Source: an uncultured Butyrivibrio sp. | Lineage (GTDB): Bacteria; Bacillota; Clostridia; Lachnospirales; Lachnospiraceae | Length of the DNA stretch: 64,000 nt | Assembly: GCA_945928575.1 (NCBI GenBank) | Contig: CAMENP010000005.1 | Coordinates: forward strand, 92,167-156,166 | Direction of reading: 5' to 3' | Part shown: positions 26,653-35,016 of the stretch, piece after piece | Layout of the letters: each line of letters begins with the position of its first letter | Position numbering within the stretch: position 1 is the stretch's first letter | Program-made: the position numbers and the translations under genes | Notes under the pieces: model-generated | What the model saw: only the letters and a program-made list of their open reading frames with translations | The model's database searches: none | What the model was told of the DNA's origin: nothing

Positions 26653-26874
26653 TTATTCTACACTAATCATTTCAGCATCAGCTTTTCTGAGTGAAAGTTC
26701 ATATCCTCTTACCGTTACCTCTACCGGATCTCCAAGAGGGGCCACTTTTCTCACATAGATTTCGACGCCTTTGGTTATACCCATATCCATGATACGTCTC
26801 TTTACCGGACCTTCACCTGTAAGTTTAACAACCTTAACGGTCTCGCCACAGGCTGTCTCTCTTAATGTCTTCAT
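26653..26874 (-). CDS. feoA: FeoA family protein (second copy)
   Basis: 73 residues, AAGGAGCAGGAA upstream. An SH3-like small barrel with GEGPVKRRIMDMGITKGVEI and PLGDPVEVTVRGYELSLR, the standard FeoA pattern. It binds the FeoB G domain region or membrane part and is needed for Fe(II) import in studied species. It follows the other feoA gene by 41 bases, and the two differ strongly, so they are not a recent duplication. Confidence 0.92.
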   Translation of the reverse strand: MKTLRETACGETVKVVKLTGEGPVKRRIMDMGITKGVEIYVRKVAPLGDPVEVTVRGYELSLRKADAEMISVE

Positions 26875-26915
26875 TTCCTGCTCCTTTCTGATATCTGATA
26901 AATAATGACATCACT

Positions 26916-27128
26916 TTAGATCATAATTCTGTTCGCCATATCGCGTCCTATCGCAACACGGGACTCTTTAACATTGACAATAAGATTGCCTCCGATTGAA
27001 GAGACAACTGTCACTGCAGCACCCGGAACAAAACCGAGATTTTCCAAGAATCTTCTTGTATCTTCTTTACCGCCGACCTTGATTATCGTATTAACTTCAC
27101 CCTCGCCAGCCATCGTTAAAGGCATCAT
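26916..27128 (-). CDS. feoA: FeoA family protein (first copy)
   Basis: 70 residues, AAGGAGGATAAG before the ATG. SH3-like fold with GGKEDTRRFLENLGFVPGAAV and GGNLIVNVKESRVAIGRDMA in two stretches. It is the first gene of the iron operon. The promoter TTGACA-N17-TATACT is embedded in a 28-bp palindrome (27163-27190), and the divergent gene on the other side is a DtxR-family repressor. Confidence 0.92.
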   Translation of the reverse strand: MMPLTMAGEGEVNTIIKVGGKEDTRRFLENLGFVPGAAVTVVSSIGGNLIVNVKESRVAIGRDMANRIMI

Positions 27129-27162
27129 CTTATCCTCCTTGTGTGTTTAAAATTGTATTTCT

Positions 27163-27200
27163 ACGTTGGTTAGTATATGCTAACCAACGTTAGTTGTCAA
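27163..27200 (-). promoter_or_regulatory. feoA promoter with 28-bp palindromic operator
   Basis: TTGACA (27195-27200) - 17 bases - TATACT (27172-27177) on the minus strand. The palindrome at 27163-27190 has 11-bp arms (ACGTTGGTTAG / CTAACCAACGT) around TATATG, and contains GTTAG-TATATG-CTAAC. It covers the -10 and most of the spacer, an ideal position for repression by the divergently encoded DtxR-family protein. Confidence 0.85.
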
Positions 27201-27242
27201 TAACTTTTTTCATTTTTTTAAATTTTTTTCTCAATAAGGCGT

Positions 27243-27271
27243 TTGAAAAAATATACAGATTATGATATAAT
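27243..27271 (+). promoter_or_regulatory. Promoter of the DtxR-family gene
   Basis: TTGAAA (27243-27248) - 17 bases - TATAAT (27266-27271) on the plus strand, 70 bases before the chosen start codon. It lies about 50 bp from the feoA operator without overlapping it. Confidence 0.65.
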
Positions 27272-27341
27272 GAGCATAATAATTGAAAGCCGGGCTATAT
27301 GTGAGGAATACCGGTGTAATATAAGAGAAAGGTTCTTTATT

Positions 27342-27710
27342 ATGGTACTTAATGAATCAACTGAAAATTATCTCGAAGCTATTCTGATGCTGAGTTCGAA
27401 ACTTCCCGTAGTACGTTCGGTGGATATTGCGAACGAGCTCGGTTTTAAGAAGCCAAGTATCAGCATTGCGATGAAGAATCTCAAAGAGAAAGAATATATA
27501 ACCGTGACAGATGCCGGATATATCTATCTGACAGAGAGCGGTAAGAAAATAGCCGAAAGCACTTTAGAACGTCACGAATTTTTCTCCAAATGGCTAGTAA
27601 GCCTCGGAGTTGATAAGACAACGGCATCCGATGATGCATGTAAGATTGAGCACGTATTAAGTCAGCAGAGTTTCGATGCCATACGTAATTTCGTTACCAA
27701 TGCGAAATAA
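27342..27710 (+). CDS. Short DtxR/MntR-family metal-dependent repressor
   Basis: 122 residues from the ATG at 27342 (GAGAAAGG upstream). An ATG 99 bases upstream is in frame but lies within the -35 region of the promoter. Winged helix: TENYLEAILML, SVDIANELGFKKPSISIAMKNL. Dimerisation helix with metal ligands: ERHEFFSKWLVSLGVDKTTA, DDACKIEHVLS (two stretches), providing His, Glu, Cys and His. It lacks the C-terminal SH3-like FeoA domain, as in MntR and many clostridial iron regulators. Divergent from feoA and thus the best candidate to bind the GTTAG-N6-CTAAC boxes, repressing iron uptake when Fe(II) is plentiful. Confidence 0.88.
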   Translation: MVLNESTENYLEAILMLSSKLPVVRSVDIANELGFKKPSISIAMKNLKEKEYITVTDAGYIYLTESGKKIAESTLERHEFFSKWLVSLGVDKTTASDDACKIEHVLSQQSFDAIRNFVTNAK

Positions 27711-27735
27711 TATCTTATTATAATTTATAATACAG

Positions 27736-27795
27736 AACTCCCATATGGATTATATTCAGGCTCTGCCTTAATAATTCCATATGGGAGTTAATTTT
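27736..27795. terminator. Bidirectional terminator between convergent genes
   Basis: AACTCCCATATGGA (27736-27749) and TCCATATGGGAGTT (27776-27789) form a 14-bp perfect stem with a 26-base loop; followed by AATTTTTA on the plus strand. It serves the DtxR gene and possibly the CHAT-like operon coming from the other side. Confidence 0.7.
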
Positions 27796-27802
27796 TATAT
27801 TT

Positions 27803-28456
27803 TTAATGTTTCAATGCCCCGTTGCCAAAATATCTGACAGACGTTGACACCGGATTGTTGCTGCCATAACGTGAGCTCGTATAATCCTTTGCCGAACAGA
27901 ATGCATTAGTCAGGGTTTTTTTATCTATCATCCAGTTATTGAAAAATTCTTTTTCGAATGCCCTGGCCTCTTCCACCCCGATCTGGCTCTCATATCCTAT
28001 CACAGCACGATAACCGCAATTCATCAAGGTTGTACACAAATTCTCACCCGATACTTTGTCGGTTTTGGCGCCGTAACATACGCTCAGAAATGCAAGATTC
28101 CCGCTCATGCCTTTAATAACATCATCCGGTCTGTAATACACATAATTCTTATCTAATGTGATAATACTTCCGTCGGTTAAACCCTTTGCGCTTATATATG
28201 TGCAATCCGAATTAGATAATATCGAATTAATTCCATATACAGACTTCGGTCTTTCAAATATCAATGCATTTTTCCCACTGTTCTCCATAATGTTCTTAAG
28301 ACTGACCGCATAATTCTTTTCGCCATCAAAATTATCACTGCTGTACACTATGGATTCTGCATTTCCCAATGTTGCAGATACTTTAGTTGACTGTAATATA
28401 ATCAGCCATGTAATTACTAACAGATTTAATATTATCACCAATACCTTTTTCTTCAT
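27803..28456 (-). CDS. Secreted CHAT/caspase-like domain protein
   Basis: 217 residues, AAGGAGGTACATAAGAT upstream. Residues 1-28 are a signal peptide or membrane anchor. The following part resembles the C-terminal half of CHAT (caspase HetF-associated with TPRs) domains: LAFLSVCYGAKT (C127, at the place of the catalytic cysteine of LSACxTG), then GENLCTTLMNCGYRAVIGY, and FEKEFFNNWM further on. The upstream catalytic histidine (H-G in families such as HetF and separase) is not visible; TYISAKGLTDG stands there. It could be an inactive or altered protease. It is the last gene of an ECF sigma factor operon and directly follows a serpin gene, 19 bases away. Fold assignment is moderate. Confidence 0.55.
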   Translation of the reverse strand: MKKKVLVIILNLLVITWLIILQSTKVSATLGNAESIVYSSDNFDGEKNYAVSLKNIMENSGKNALIFERPKSVYGINSILSNSDCTYISAKGLTDGSIITLDKNYVYYRPDDVIKGMSGNLAFLSVCYGAKTDKVSGENLCTTLMNCGYRAVIGYESQIGVEEARAFEKEFFNNWMIDKKTLTNAFCSAKDYTSSRYGSNNPVSTSVRYFGNGALKH

Positions 28457-28475
28457 ATCTTATGTACCTCCTTAT

Positions 28476-29750
28476 CTATAAGCTTGTAACCACTCCAAGA
28501 TATACCGGTATATTGGTTGTATTGTCGATTACCGCATATACAAACGGTTTATCAAATCTTAATTCATCCGGCAGACATCTGTGCGGTTCTTCGTACTCTG
28601 TTGTTTCTTCATTTACGGCTTTGTCACTTACGGACATCTGAACTTTCTGAATGATCTTATCAGTTGAAACCCCGTCTCCGGTGGACAACATATTACTCAG
28701 GTCTGCTTTACCTGATGTAAACATATCGCTGATGCCCATATTCTGTAAGGCGGATGTCAGGTCGGTCTCACAGCTGATATCAAATTCAGGTATAAAAGCT
28801 GTCACCTTACCGCTTCCCGCTCTGTTAAGATAATCCCTGAACGTCTTGCCGTCAAGGCGGTTAACAAATGTCCATATATCTTCTGATTTAGCCGGAAGAA
28901 GTGCTACAAAACTGTATCCTGACGTATAATGTTTAACAAGCCCGAATGCTTCTCCGGTATTAGGATCATCATTTTCGTATATTCCCAATGCCTCCTCGGA
29001 GCGCATAAGCTTAGTCGTCTGGACATTGCCGTCAATATCCGTAAATTCACCCTGTGGAGCAATATAATCTTTCTCATATTCCATAGTCCACGTTCCGTCA
29101 AATGTAGCAGCATTGACCAGATACATGCTGTTATCTTTACCGACTTCATCCACTATATGGTCTATGGTTTTATCCGTCGATTTGCTTGCCCACTTATTGA
29201 TGTCCTCTGCAGTTGTTTTGTCAAATGCCGTCGAGAATACCTGTGCGCCATACTTTTCCGATGCCGTGGCAAGGAACTTGTCATTCACATCCTTGGCAGC
29301 ACTTTCCTTAAGCCATACAGAGTTAGCTATTACCGCCTTCGTGCTGTCTTTGTCCGTTTCCGAACGATTAATAAAATAATTGCATAAGTCATCAAACTTA
29401 TTCATATCGTCCGTTCCGAGTGCTTTCTGAATCTGGCTTAGTGTATCTCCCGATGTACCGCCGGCAGTCATGCTGAGTGCAGTCATGACCGAGACCGGTG
29501 AAATAACCGTTGTCTTGTGCTCCGAAGTGCTTTGCTTAAGCAGTTCAAAAGCAAAATCCTGTGCACTTTCTATACTTGCCTTATAATCATCGATATTACT
29601 ACCCACATCACTTCCGCTGATTTTTGTCTTACTGTCTGTAAGTTCCTTGGATGTTAACTTATATCCCGTCTTGCCGCATCCTATTAACGATGCAGTAAGC
29701 ATGATCACTCCTACTACAAGCGCTGTTCTTTTAACAAGTCTTTTACTCAT
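28476..29750 (-). CDS. Serpin (serine/cysteine protease inhibitor) lipoprotein
   Basis: 424 residues, AAGGGAGGG upstream. Lipobox SLIGC (C25) follows a hydrophobic signal, so the protein is anchored outside the membrane. Serpin fold signs: VISPVSVMTALSMTAGGTSG, NSVWLKES, NAATFDGTW, SGYSFVALLP, IPEFDISCETD, and C-terminal RFDKPFVYAVID. The reactive-centre region is unusual: after KAVNEETTE (residues 378-385) come YEEPHRCLPDELRF, where inhibitory serpins have a run of small residues; the loop is about six residues shorter than in alpha-1-antitrypsin. It is co-transcribed with an ECF sigma factor and a CHAT-like protein. Gut bacterial serpins are known inhibitors of host and microbial proteases, but inhibition here is uncertain. 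Confidence 0.92.
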   Translation of the reverse strand: MSKRLVKRTALVVGVIMLTASLIGCGKTGYKLTSKELTDSKTKISGSDVGSNIDDYKASIESAQDFAFELLKQSTSEHKTTVISPVSVMTALSMTAGGTSGDTLSQIQKALGTDDMNKFDDLCNYFINRSETDKDSTKAVIANSVWLKESAAKDVNDKFLATASEKYGAQVFSTAFDKTTAEDINKWASKSTDKTIDHIVDEVGKDNSMYLVNAATFDGTWTMEYEKDYIAPQGEFTDIDGNVQTTKLMRSEEALGIYENDDPNTGEAFGLVKHYTSGYSFVALLPAKSEDIWTFVNRLDGKTFRDYLNRAGSGKVTAFIPEFDISCETDLTSALQNMGISDMFTSGKADLSNMLSTGDGVSTDKIIQKVQMSVSDKAVNEETTEYEEPHRCLPDELRFDKPFVYAVIDNTTNIPVYLGVVTSL

Positions 29751-29784
29751 ATAAAACCCTCCCTTAAATCCTGATAATAAATCA

Positions 29785-30570
29785 TTACCTTAACTCAGAG
29801 ATGTTTCCTTCCTCGCCCGTTGTCTTATCGATTTCAATCACATATCCGCCGACCATACCGTTATCATCCGATACATACATTATGTACCAGTAATTATGGC
29901 CGCCGTGCGTATTGGTATCCACCGTTACCTTGTTAAAGGCGTCAGAAGATGTATTATATCTTTCCTTAAGTATATTTCCCGCAAGCTCCAGTGCTTTTTC
30001 TTCGGATATCACACCAGCTATCTGTTCATCGCTCAATACTGCGTCGAACCAGAAACTTCCCGAGACTAATGTGCCGTTTTTAAGATATGACATCGCTGCG
30101 ATTGTTCCCACTTCTTTGCCGTCAGACATCTGGCGCATATATACACGCTTCGTGTCTTCCGAATCATCTTCTATGCTCCATTCGAATCTGTCGGGTTCAT
30201 AGTCCTTATACCATTTCATGACATATTCCTTAGCCGAATTGATGATTTCCTCATCTGAGACAGCTTTCTGAACCGATACCATGGCATCACCGGTATCGTC
30301 CGCAATTAACAGTTCAAGATATCCATTGTCATTATTGATATAATACATGTTATTGTCTTTATCCGTATATATCGTATCTTTGTCTAACGGCATCTTTTCC
30401 TGATCATCGGCCTTATCAAGTGTCTCACCTGCAGCTTCAATCTGTTGTGGACTGTCTGCATTTCTTCCTTTGTCATTTCCTTTGGTGTTGGTTAACGTGA
30501 ACACCGACACGACTGCCACAGCCGCGGCCAATGCTGCTGTACCGGCAATGATTGTAATACGTTTTCTCAT
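29785..30570 (-). CDS. Membrane-anchored YcdB/PepSY-like outer protein
   Basis: 261 residues from the ATG at 30570 (AAGGAGGTATATTCCT upstream). Residues 5-28 are one membrane segment; the rest is extracytoplasmic. The C-terminal 150 residues show the pattern of PepSY-like YcdB/YcdC repeats: SDEEIINSAKEYVMKW, ISEEKALELAGNILKERY, and HNYWYIMYV with VIEIDKTTGE. Such domains are linked to protease inhibition or lipoprotein sensing. It lies between the anti-sigma-like gene and the serpin gene, and could be the outer sensor of the system. Function is inferred. Confidence 0.65.
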   Translation of the reverse strand: MRKRITIIAGTAALAAAVAVVSVFTLTNTKGNDKGRNADSPQQIEAAGETLDKADDQEKMPLDKDTIYTDKDNNMYYINNDNGYLELLIADDTGDAMVSVQKAVSDEEIINSAKEYVMKWYKDYEPDRFEWSIEDDSEDTKRVYMRQMSDGKEVGTIAAMSYLKNGTLVSGSFWFDAVLSDEQIAGVISEEKALELAGNILKERYNTSSDAFNKVTVDTNTHGGHNYWYIMYVSDDNGMVGGYVIEIDKTTGEEGNISELR

Positions 30571-30599
30571 AGGAATATACCTCCTTAATACATTAAGTT

Positions 30600-31112
30600 T
30601 CACCTGTCAAATCTGACAATTACCGTGCTTTTAAGCCAGTCCGCATCCATTCTTATATATACCGCATCTTCTTTACCCGATATATATATCTGGCCTGTAG
30701 CATCAAATGCAGAAACAAAGTCACATTCACTTACCGGAACCTTACCTGATATATGATTAATTTCATTATAATATATATATCCATCCGGAATCCGGTTATA
30801 TATTGCTGCACCTTTATGCCACTCATAAAGCTTTCCTCTGACTTTGACAGTCGGGTAAATTTCACCCGCACCGTAAGGCACCGGATCATCATCCGCTTTA
30901 TGTTCGTAATATGCCACTTTCTCTGTAACCTGTGAACCTGATTTATTATCTGTGTTGATTGATGCTGAATAAACAATTGCGATAAAGCATATGCCTGCTG
31001 CTGCCGCATACCACTTTACACGCCCCTGCTTCTTATGAAGAGTAATTTCCGAACGTTCCAGCAGATCATCGCTAATCTTGCCAAAACTGACGTACAAATC
31101 ATTTCTGTTCAT
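30600..31112 (-). CDS. Probable anti-sigma factor (single-pass membrane protein)
   Basis: 170 residues from the ATG at 31112. It overlaps the sigma gene by 14 bases, a common sign of sigma/anti-sigma coupling. Residues 1-33 are cytoplasmic (NDLYVSFGKISDDLLERSEI), a membrane helix follows (VKWYAAAAGICFIAIVYSA), and about 115 residues are outside. No zinc-binding HxxxCxxC motif is present, so it is not a ZAS-type anti-sigma. Position and topology, not sequence similarity, support the call. Confidence 0.6.
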   Translation of the reverse strand: MNRNDLYVSFGKISDDLLERSEITLHKKQGRVKWYAAAAGICFIAIVYSASINTDNKSGSQVTEKVAYYEHKADDDPVPYGAGEIYPTVKVRGKLYEWHKGAAIYNRIPDGYIYYNEINHISGKVPVSECDFVSAFDATGQIYISGKEDAVYIRMDADWLKSTVIVRFDR

Positions 31113-31668
31113 CAATAAATCCCTCCTTTATAAGTCTTTTCTTAAGTTTCCTACGGGTTCTGCTCAGGATTACCGTGACATTACTCTCACTGATGCCATA
31201 GCGTTCCGATATTACCTGTACCGGCTCTGTGAAGAAATATCTGCGTAAGAATACGTTCGCATCACGCTTTGACAGTTCTCTTACAAACCTCTCAACAAAT
31301 TCTCCGAGTTCTTTCGTTATGTATTCATTCTCCACATCCGTTCCACCGGCTATGCACTCAGCCAATTCGTCAAGAACCATATTAATTTCACCGCATCCCC
31401 GTCTGGACACATTATGCATTCTGACCATATTGAATGCCAGGTTTCTGGTTATTTTCGCCAGAAACATTTTAAGTTTACCCGGTCTGTGTGGCGGAATCGA
31501 ATTCCATGCTTTATTCCAGGTATCATTGACACATTCCTCGGAATCTTCATTATTATCCAGGATATTATAAGCAACAGTATAACAGTAAGTCCCGTATTTA
31601 CTTTCAGATTCCTTTATTGCGGATTCGTCTCTCTTCCAATAAAGCTCTACAATTTGATTATCTTCCAT
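31099..31668 (-). CDS. ECF-type RNA polymerase sigma factor
   Basis: 189 residues from the ATG at 31668 (GAGGAAG upstream; a GTG is directly before it). Region 2: ESKYGTYCYTVAYNILDN, DSEECVNDTWNKAWNSIPPH. Region 4: ELSKRDANVFLRRYFF, then ISERYGISESNVTVILSRTRRKLK in two stretches. It is a two-domain extracytoplasmic-function sigma factor that guides RNA polymerase to stress promoters. It is the first gene of the operon with an anti-sigma-like protein, a YcdB-like protein, a serpin and a CHAT-like protein, and probably drives its own transcription. Confidence 0.92.
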   Translation of the reverse strand: MEDNQIVELYWKRDESAIKESESKYGTYCYTVAYNILDNNEDSEECVNDTWNKAWNSIPPHRPGKLKMFLAKITRNLAFNMVRMHNVSRRGCGEINMVLDELAECIAGGTDVENEYITKELGEFVERFVRELSKRDANVFLRRYFFTEPVQVISERYGISESNVTVILSRTRRKLKKRLIKEGFIDEQK

Positions 31669-31703
31669 CACAAAACTTCCTCATTGGTATCTGAAAAATA
31701 CTC

Positions 31704-31753
31704 TTCATATAATAAGACACTTTTTTTTCAAAAACCCTACACTTTTTTTCAAA
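31704..31753 (-). promoter_or_regulatory. Candidate promoter region of the ECF operon with 22-bp direct repeat
   Basis: ACACTTTTTTTTCAAA occurs at 31717-31732 and, nearly the same, at 31739-31753, offset by 22 bases. On the minus strand the block reads TGTAGGGTTTTTGAAA ... GTGTC, which could be an ECF-type -35/-10, and also TTGAAA (31726-31731) - 16 bases - TATGAA (31704-31709). Which is used cannot be decided. Confidence 0.4.
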
Positions 31754-31779
31754 TTTTTTTAAATTTTTTTGTTTTTTCT

Positions 31780-31820
31780 GCTTTTATTATAAAATAAAGC
31801 ATTGCAATTTGCAATGCTTT
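31780..31820 (-). terminator. Intrinsic terminator after pflA
   Basis: AAAGCATTGCA (31796-31806) and TGCAATGCTTT (31810-31820) with loop ATT; the minus strand continues TATTTTATAATAAAA. It is just after the pflA stop. Confidence 0.75.
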
Positions 31821-31825
31821 ATCAT

Positions 31826-32569
31826 TTACCTGTATGATTCTGTATTTAATATCTCATTGGCATTCGCGATTCGTTCGGGCGTCGGTGGTTCAACTCCTTC
31901 AAGCGGATACGGTATACCCATGATTTCCCATTTGTGTACGCCGAATACATGATATGGGAGAACTTCCACTTTCTTCACTGTATGAAGTGACGCAATAAAC
32001 TCCGCCAGCCGTTTAAGAAGTCCGTCATCATCGCTTGCACCCACGCCTCCACTTACCAGAACGTGCCTTATCCACATATCTTTGCCCGTGTCGCTTAAAT
32101 ACCTGGCACAGTCCAGTATATTGACATTGGTATGCCCTGTCAGCGCTTTGTGCTTCTCATCATCGATATTTTTGATATCAAGCATGACAAGGTCGGTGTA
32201 CTTCATAAGTTCAACGAATTTGTCAAAAAAAGGATTTTCCCTCGTAAACGGCTGTCCAGCTGTATCAAGGCATGTATTTATGCCCATTTCCTTTGCTTTT
32301 CTAAACAATTCCGTTAGAAAATCTATCTGTAAAAGCGGTTCCCCGCCGCTGACGGTAATTCCGCCGGCATCGCCCCAGTAAGTTTTGTACCGAAGTGCTT
32401 TTTTTAACAATTCATCGGCAGTATATTCGGTTCCTCTGCCGGGTTCCCATGTGTCGGGATTATGGCAGAACTGGCATCTCATATTACATCCTGTCAGGAA
32501 AACCACAAATCTTATTCCCGGTCCGTCAACCGAACCGAATGTTTCTATTGAATGTACATAACCTGTCAT
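31826..32569 (-). CDS. pflA: Pyruvate formate-lyase activating enzyme
   Basis: 247 residues, GAGGTAAGATTT upstream. Radical SAM enzyme with the cluster motif CNMRCQFC (C-x3-C-x2-C) at about residues 29-36, then TVSGGEPLLQ (SAM-binding GGE) and the TIM-barrel core. It generates the glycyl radical on PflB under anaerobic conditions. It lies 65 bases after pflB, separated by a hairpin that may reduce read-through. Confidence 0.95.
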   Translation of the reverse strand: MTGYVHSIETFGSVDGPGIRFVVFLTGCNMRCQFCHNPDTWEPGRGTEYTADELLKKALRYKTYWGDAGGITVSGGEPLLQIDFLTELFRKAKEMGINTCLDTAGQPFTRENPFFDKFVELMKYTDLVMLDIKNIDDEKHKALTGHTNVNILDCARYLSDTGKDMWIRHVLVSGGVGASDDDGLLKRLAEFIASLHTVKKVEVLPYHVFGVHKWEIMGIPYPLEGVEPPTPERIANANEILNTESYR

Positions 32570-32589
32570 AAATCTTACCTCTTTCTATG

Positions 32590-32620
32590 CAAAAAGGGCG
32601 GTGCATAAGCCCGCCCTTTC
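32590..32620 (-). terminator. Hairpin between pflB and pflA (partial terminator)
   Basis: AAAGGGCGG (32593-32601) and CCGCCCTTT (32611-32619), then only five T in the minus direction. It probably ends part of the pflB transcripts so that the activase is made in lower amount. Confidence 0.65.
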
Positions 32621-32634
32621 ATTAAGACTGAATC

Positions 32635-34887
32635 TTAAAGTCTTCCGTGGCATGTTCTTGCAATAACATCAAGCTGCTGCTCTCTTGTGAGGTCAATGAA
32701 CTTAACCGCATATCCGGATACACGGATCGTGAAGTTAGCATATTCCTCTTTCTCAGGATGTTCCATGGCGTCAATAAGTTTCTCGGTACCGAATACATTG
32801 ACATTGAGGTGATGTGCACCCTGCTCAAAATATCCGTCCATTACGCGGACAAGGTTGTCAACTCTCTCTCCGTTGTCATGTCCGAGTGCATCCGGATGAA
32901 TTGTCTGGGTATTGGAAATACCGTCAAGTGCATATTCATACGGAAGCTTAGCAACTGAGTTGAGTGAAGCAAGAAGTCCGTTCTGCTCTGCGCCGTAGCT
33001 TGGGTTAGCTCCCGGTGAGAACGGTTCGCCTGCTTTACGTCCGTCAGGAAGAGCGCCTGTAGCCTTACCGTATACTACGTTGGATGTGATCGTAAGAATT
33101 GAAGTCGTAGGCTCTGAATCACGGTATGTCTCGAATTTCTCAAGCTTGCCCATGAATGTCTTAAGAAGCCATACTGCAATCTCATCAGCTCTCTCATCAT
33201 CATTACCGTATTTAGGGAATTCACCCTCTACCTTATAATCAACTACAAGACCGTTCTCGTTGCGGACTGTTTTAACCTTAGCATATTTGATAGCACTGAG
33301 TGAGTCAACCACATGTGAGAAACCTGCGATACCTGTTGCAAATGTTCGTCTTACATTAGTATCGATAAGTGCCATCACGGCTGCTTCATAGTAATATTTA
33401 TCGTGCATATAATGGATAAGGTTGAGTGTATTTACATACAATCCTGCAAGCCAGTCCATCATCTTGTCGTATTTGTCCATTACTTCATCATAATCAAGGT
33501 ATTCGGAAGTAATCGGCTGATATGCAGGTCCTACCTGATCGCCGGACTTCATATCAACACCGCCGTTGATTGCGTAGTTAAGGCACTTGGCGAGGTTAGC
33601 TCTTGCGCCGAAGAACTGCATTTCCTTACCTGTCTGTGTAGCGGATACACAGCAGCAGATTGAATAATCATCGCCCCATACAGGTCTCATTACATCATCA
33701 TTCTCATACTGAATCGAGCTTGTTGTGATTGAGATGTATGCTGCGTACTTTCTGAAGTTGTCAGGAAGTCTCTTTGAGTAGAGAACCGTAAGGTTCGGCT
33801 CCGGTGAAGGTCCCATATTCTCAAGTGTATGAAGGAATCTGTAATCAGTCTTCGTAACCATTGAACGTCCGTCCTGTCCGAGTCCGCCGACCTCAAGTGT
33901 TGCCCATACCGGGTCTCCCGAGAAAAGTTCATTGTATGACTTAATTCTTGCGAATTTAACCATTCTACACTTCATTGTAAGATGGTCGATGAGTTCCTGT
34001 GCTTCATCCTCAGTAAGGATTCCGGCATCCATATCCCTCTTAATGTAGATATCAAGGAATGTGGATACACGGCCAACACTCATTGCTGCACCATTCTGTG
34101 TCTTGATAGCTGCAAGATATCCGAAATAAAGCCACTGAACAGCTTCTTTTGCATTGGAAGCCGGTGCGGAAATATCATATCCGTAAATCTGAGCCATCTC
34201 TTTCATGCCCTTAAGAGCCTTGATCTGCTCTGCAATTTCCTCACGGAGACGGATAACTTTCTCAGTCATTGTTCCGTTACCGCACTCAGCAAGATCTTTC
34301 TGCTTCTGCTCAATAAGATAATCAACACCATAAAGAGCAACTCTTCTGTAATCGCCTACGATTCTTCCTCTTCCGTATGTGTCAGGAAGACCTGTCATAA
34401 TCTTGTTCTTACGTGCTTTACGCATCTCAGGAGTGTAAGCATCGAACACTGCCTGATTGTGTGTTTTATGATACACATTAAATACTTTATCGAGTTCCGG
34501 TGACGGAGTATATCCATACATTTCGCATGATTCCTCAGCCATCTTGATACCGCCGTAAGGCATAAATGCTCTCTTAAGCGGCTTATCTGTCTGAAGGCCT
34601 ACAACCTTCTCAAGATTTTTATATTTATCGCAGATATATCCAGGTCCATGAGATGTAAGAGATGATACTATATCTGTATCCATGTCAAGAACGCCGCCTT
34701 TGGCACGTTCAGCCTTCTGAAGCTCCTGGAGCTTTCCCCAGAGCTTGTCCGTTGCATCTGTAGGTCCTACAAGAAATGATTCATCACCGTCATACGGTGT
34801 GTAGTTTTCCTGGATAAAATCGCGGGTATTGATTTCATCCTTCCAGATTTTTCCTTTAAATCCTTCCCATTCTTTTCTTTCAGGCAT
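32635..34887 (-). CDS. pflB: Pyruvate formate-lyase (formate C-acetyltransferase)
   Basis: 750 residues from the ATG at 34887 (CAGGAGGACAT upstream; an in-frame start further up lacks a site). It cleaves pyruvate with CoA to acetyl-CoA and formate, central in anaerobic fermentation. Catalytic cysteines lie in [10 protein letters not shown] (411-413) and the glycyl radical in RVSGYAV (G725). Full length, no disruption. Three successive cysteines rather than two are normal for some Firmicute enzymes. A sigma-A-type promoter lies upstream, and pflA follows. Confidence 0.97.
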   Translation of the reverse strand: MPERKEWEGFKGKIWKDEINTRDFIQENYTPYDGDESFLVGPTDATDKLWGKLQELQKAERAKGGVLDMDTDIVSSLTSHGPGYICDKYKNLEKVVGLQTDKPLKRAFMPYGGIKMAEESCEMYGYTPSPELDKVFNVYHKTHNQAVFDAYTPEMRKARKNKIMTGLPDTYGRGRIVGDYRRVALYGVDYLIEQKQKDLAECGNGTMTEKVIRLREEIAEQIKALKGMKEMAQIYGYDISAPASNAKEAVQWLYFGYLAAIKTQNGAAMSVGRVSTFLDIYIKRDMDAGILTEDEAQELIDHLTMKCRMVKFARIKSYNELFSGDPVWATLEVGGLGQDGRSMVTKTDYRFLHTLENMGPSPEPNLTVLYSKRLPDNFRKYAAYISITTSSIQYENDDVMRPVWGDDYSICCCVSATQTGKEMQFFGARANLAKCLNYAINGGVDMKSGDQVGPAYQPITSEYLDYDEVMDKYDKMMDWLAGLYVNTLNLIHYMHDKYYYEAAVMALIDTNVRRTFATGIAGFSHVVDSLSAIKYAKVKTVRNENGLVVDYKVEGEFPKYGNDDERADEIAVWLLKTFMGKLEKFETYRDSEPTTSILTITSNVVYGKATGALPDGRKAGEPFSPGANPSYGAEQNGLLASLNSVAKLPYEYALDGISNTQTIHPDALGHDNGERVDNLVRVMDGYFEQGAHHLNVNVFGTEKLIDAMEHPEKEEYANFTIRVSGYAVKFIDLTREQQLDVIARTCHGRL

Positions 34888-34934
34888 TGTTAGATGTCCT
34901 CCTGTTGTTAATATTATTTCCCTGTTGCGTGCTA

Positions 34935-34963
34935 AGTATAACATCAAGATATAGTAATAGCAA
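34935..34963 (-). promoter_or_regulatory. pflB promoter
   Basis: TTGCTA (34958-34963) - 17 bases - TATACT (34935-34940) on the minus strand, about 47 bases before the start codon. Confidence 0.65.
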
Positions 34964-35016
34964 TAGTAAAATACTACTAAATATTGTAATTGTTAAAAAA
35001 TTATCAATTTCGGTCA

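Noticed and set aside
27243..27341. Upstream ATG giving a 155-residue DtxR-type protein
   Set aside because: That ATG lies in the promoter -35 region; the ATG at 27342 has a ribosome site and matches the usual start of the family.
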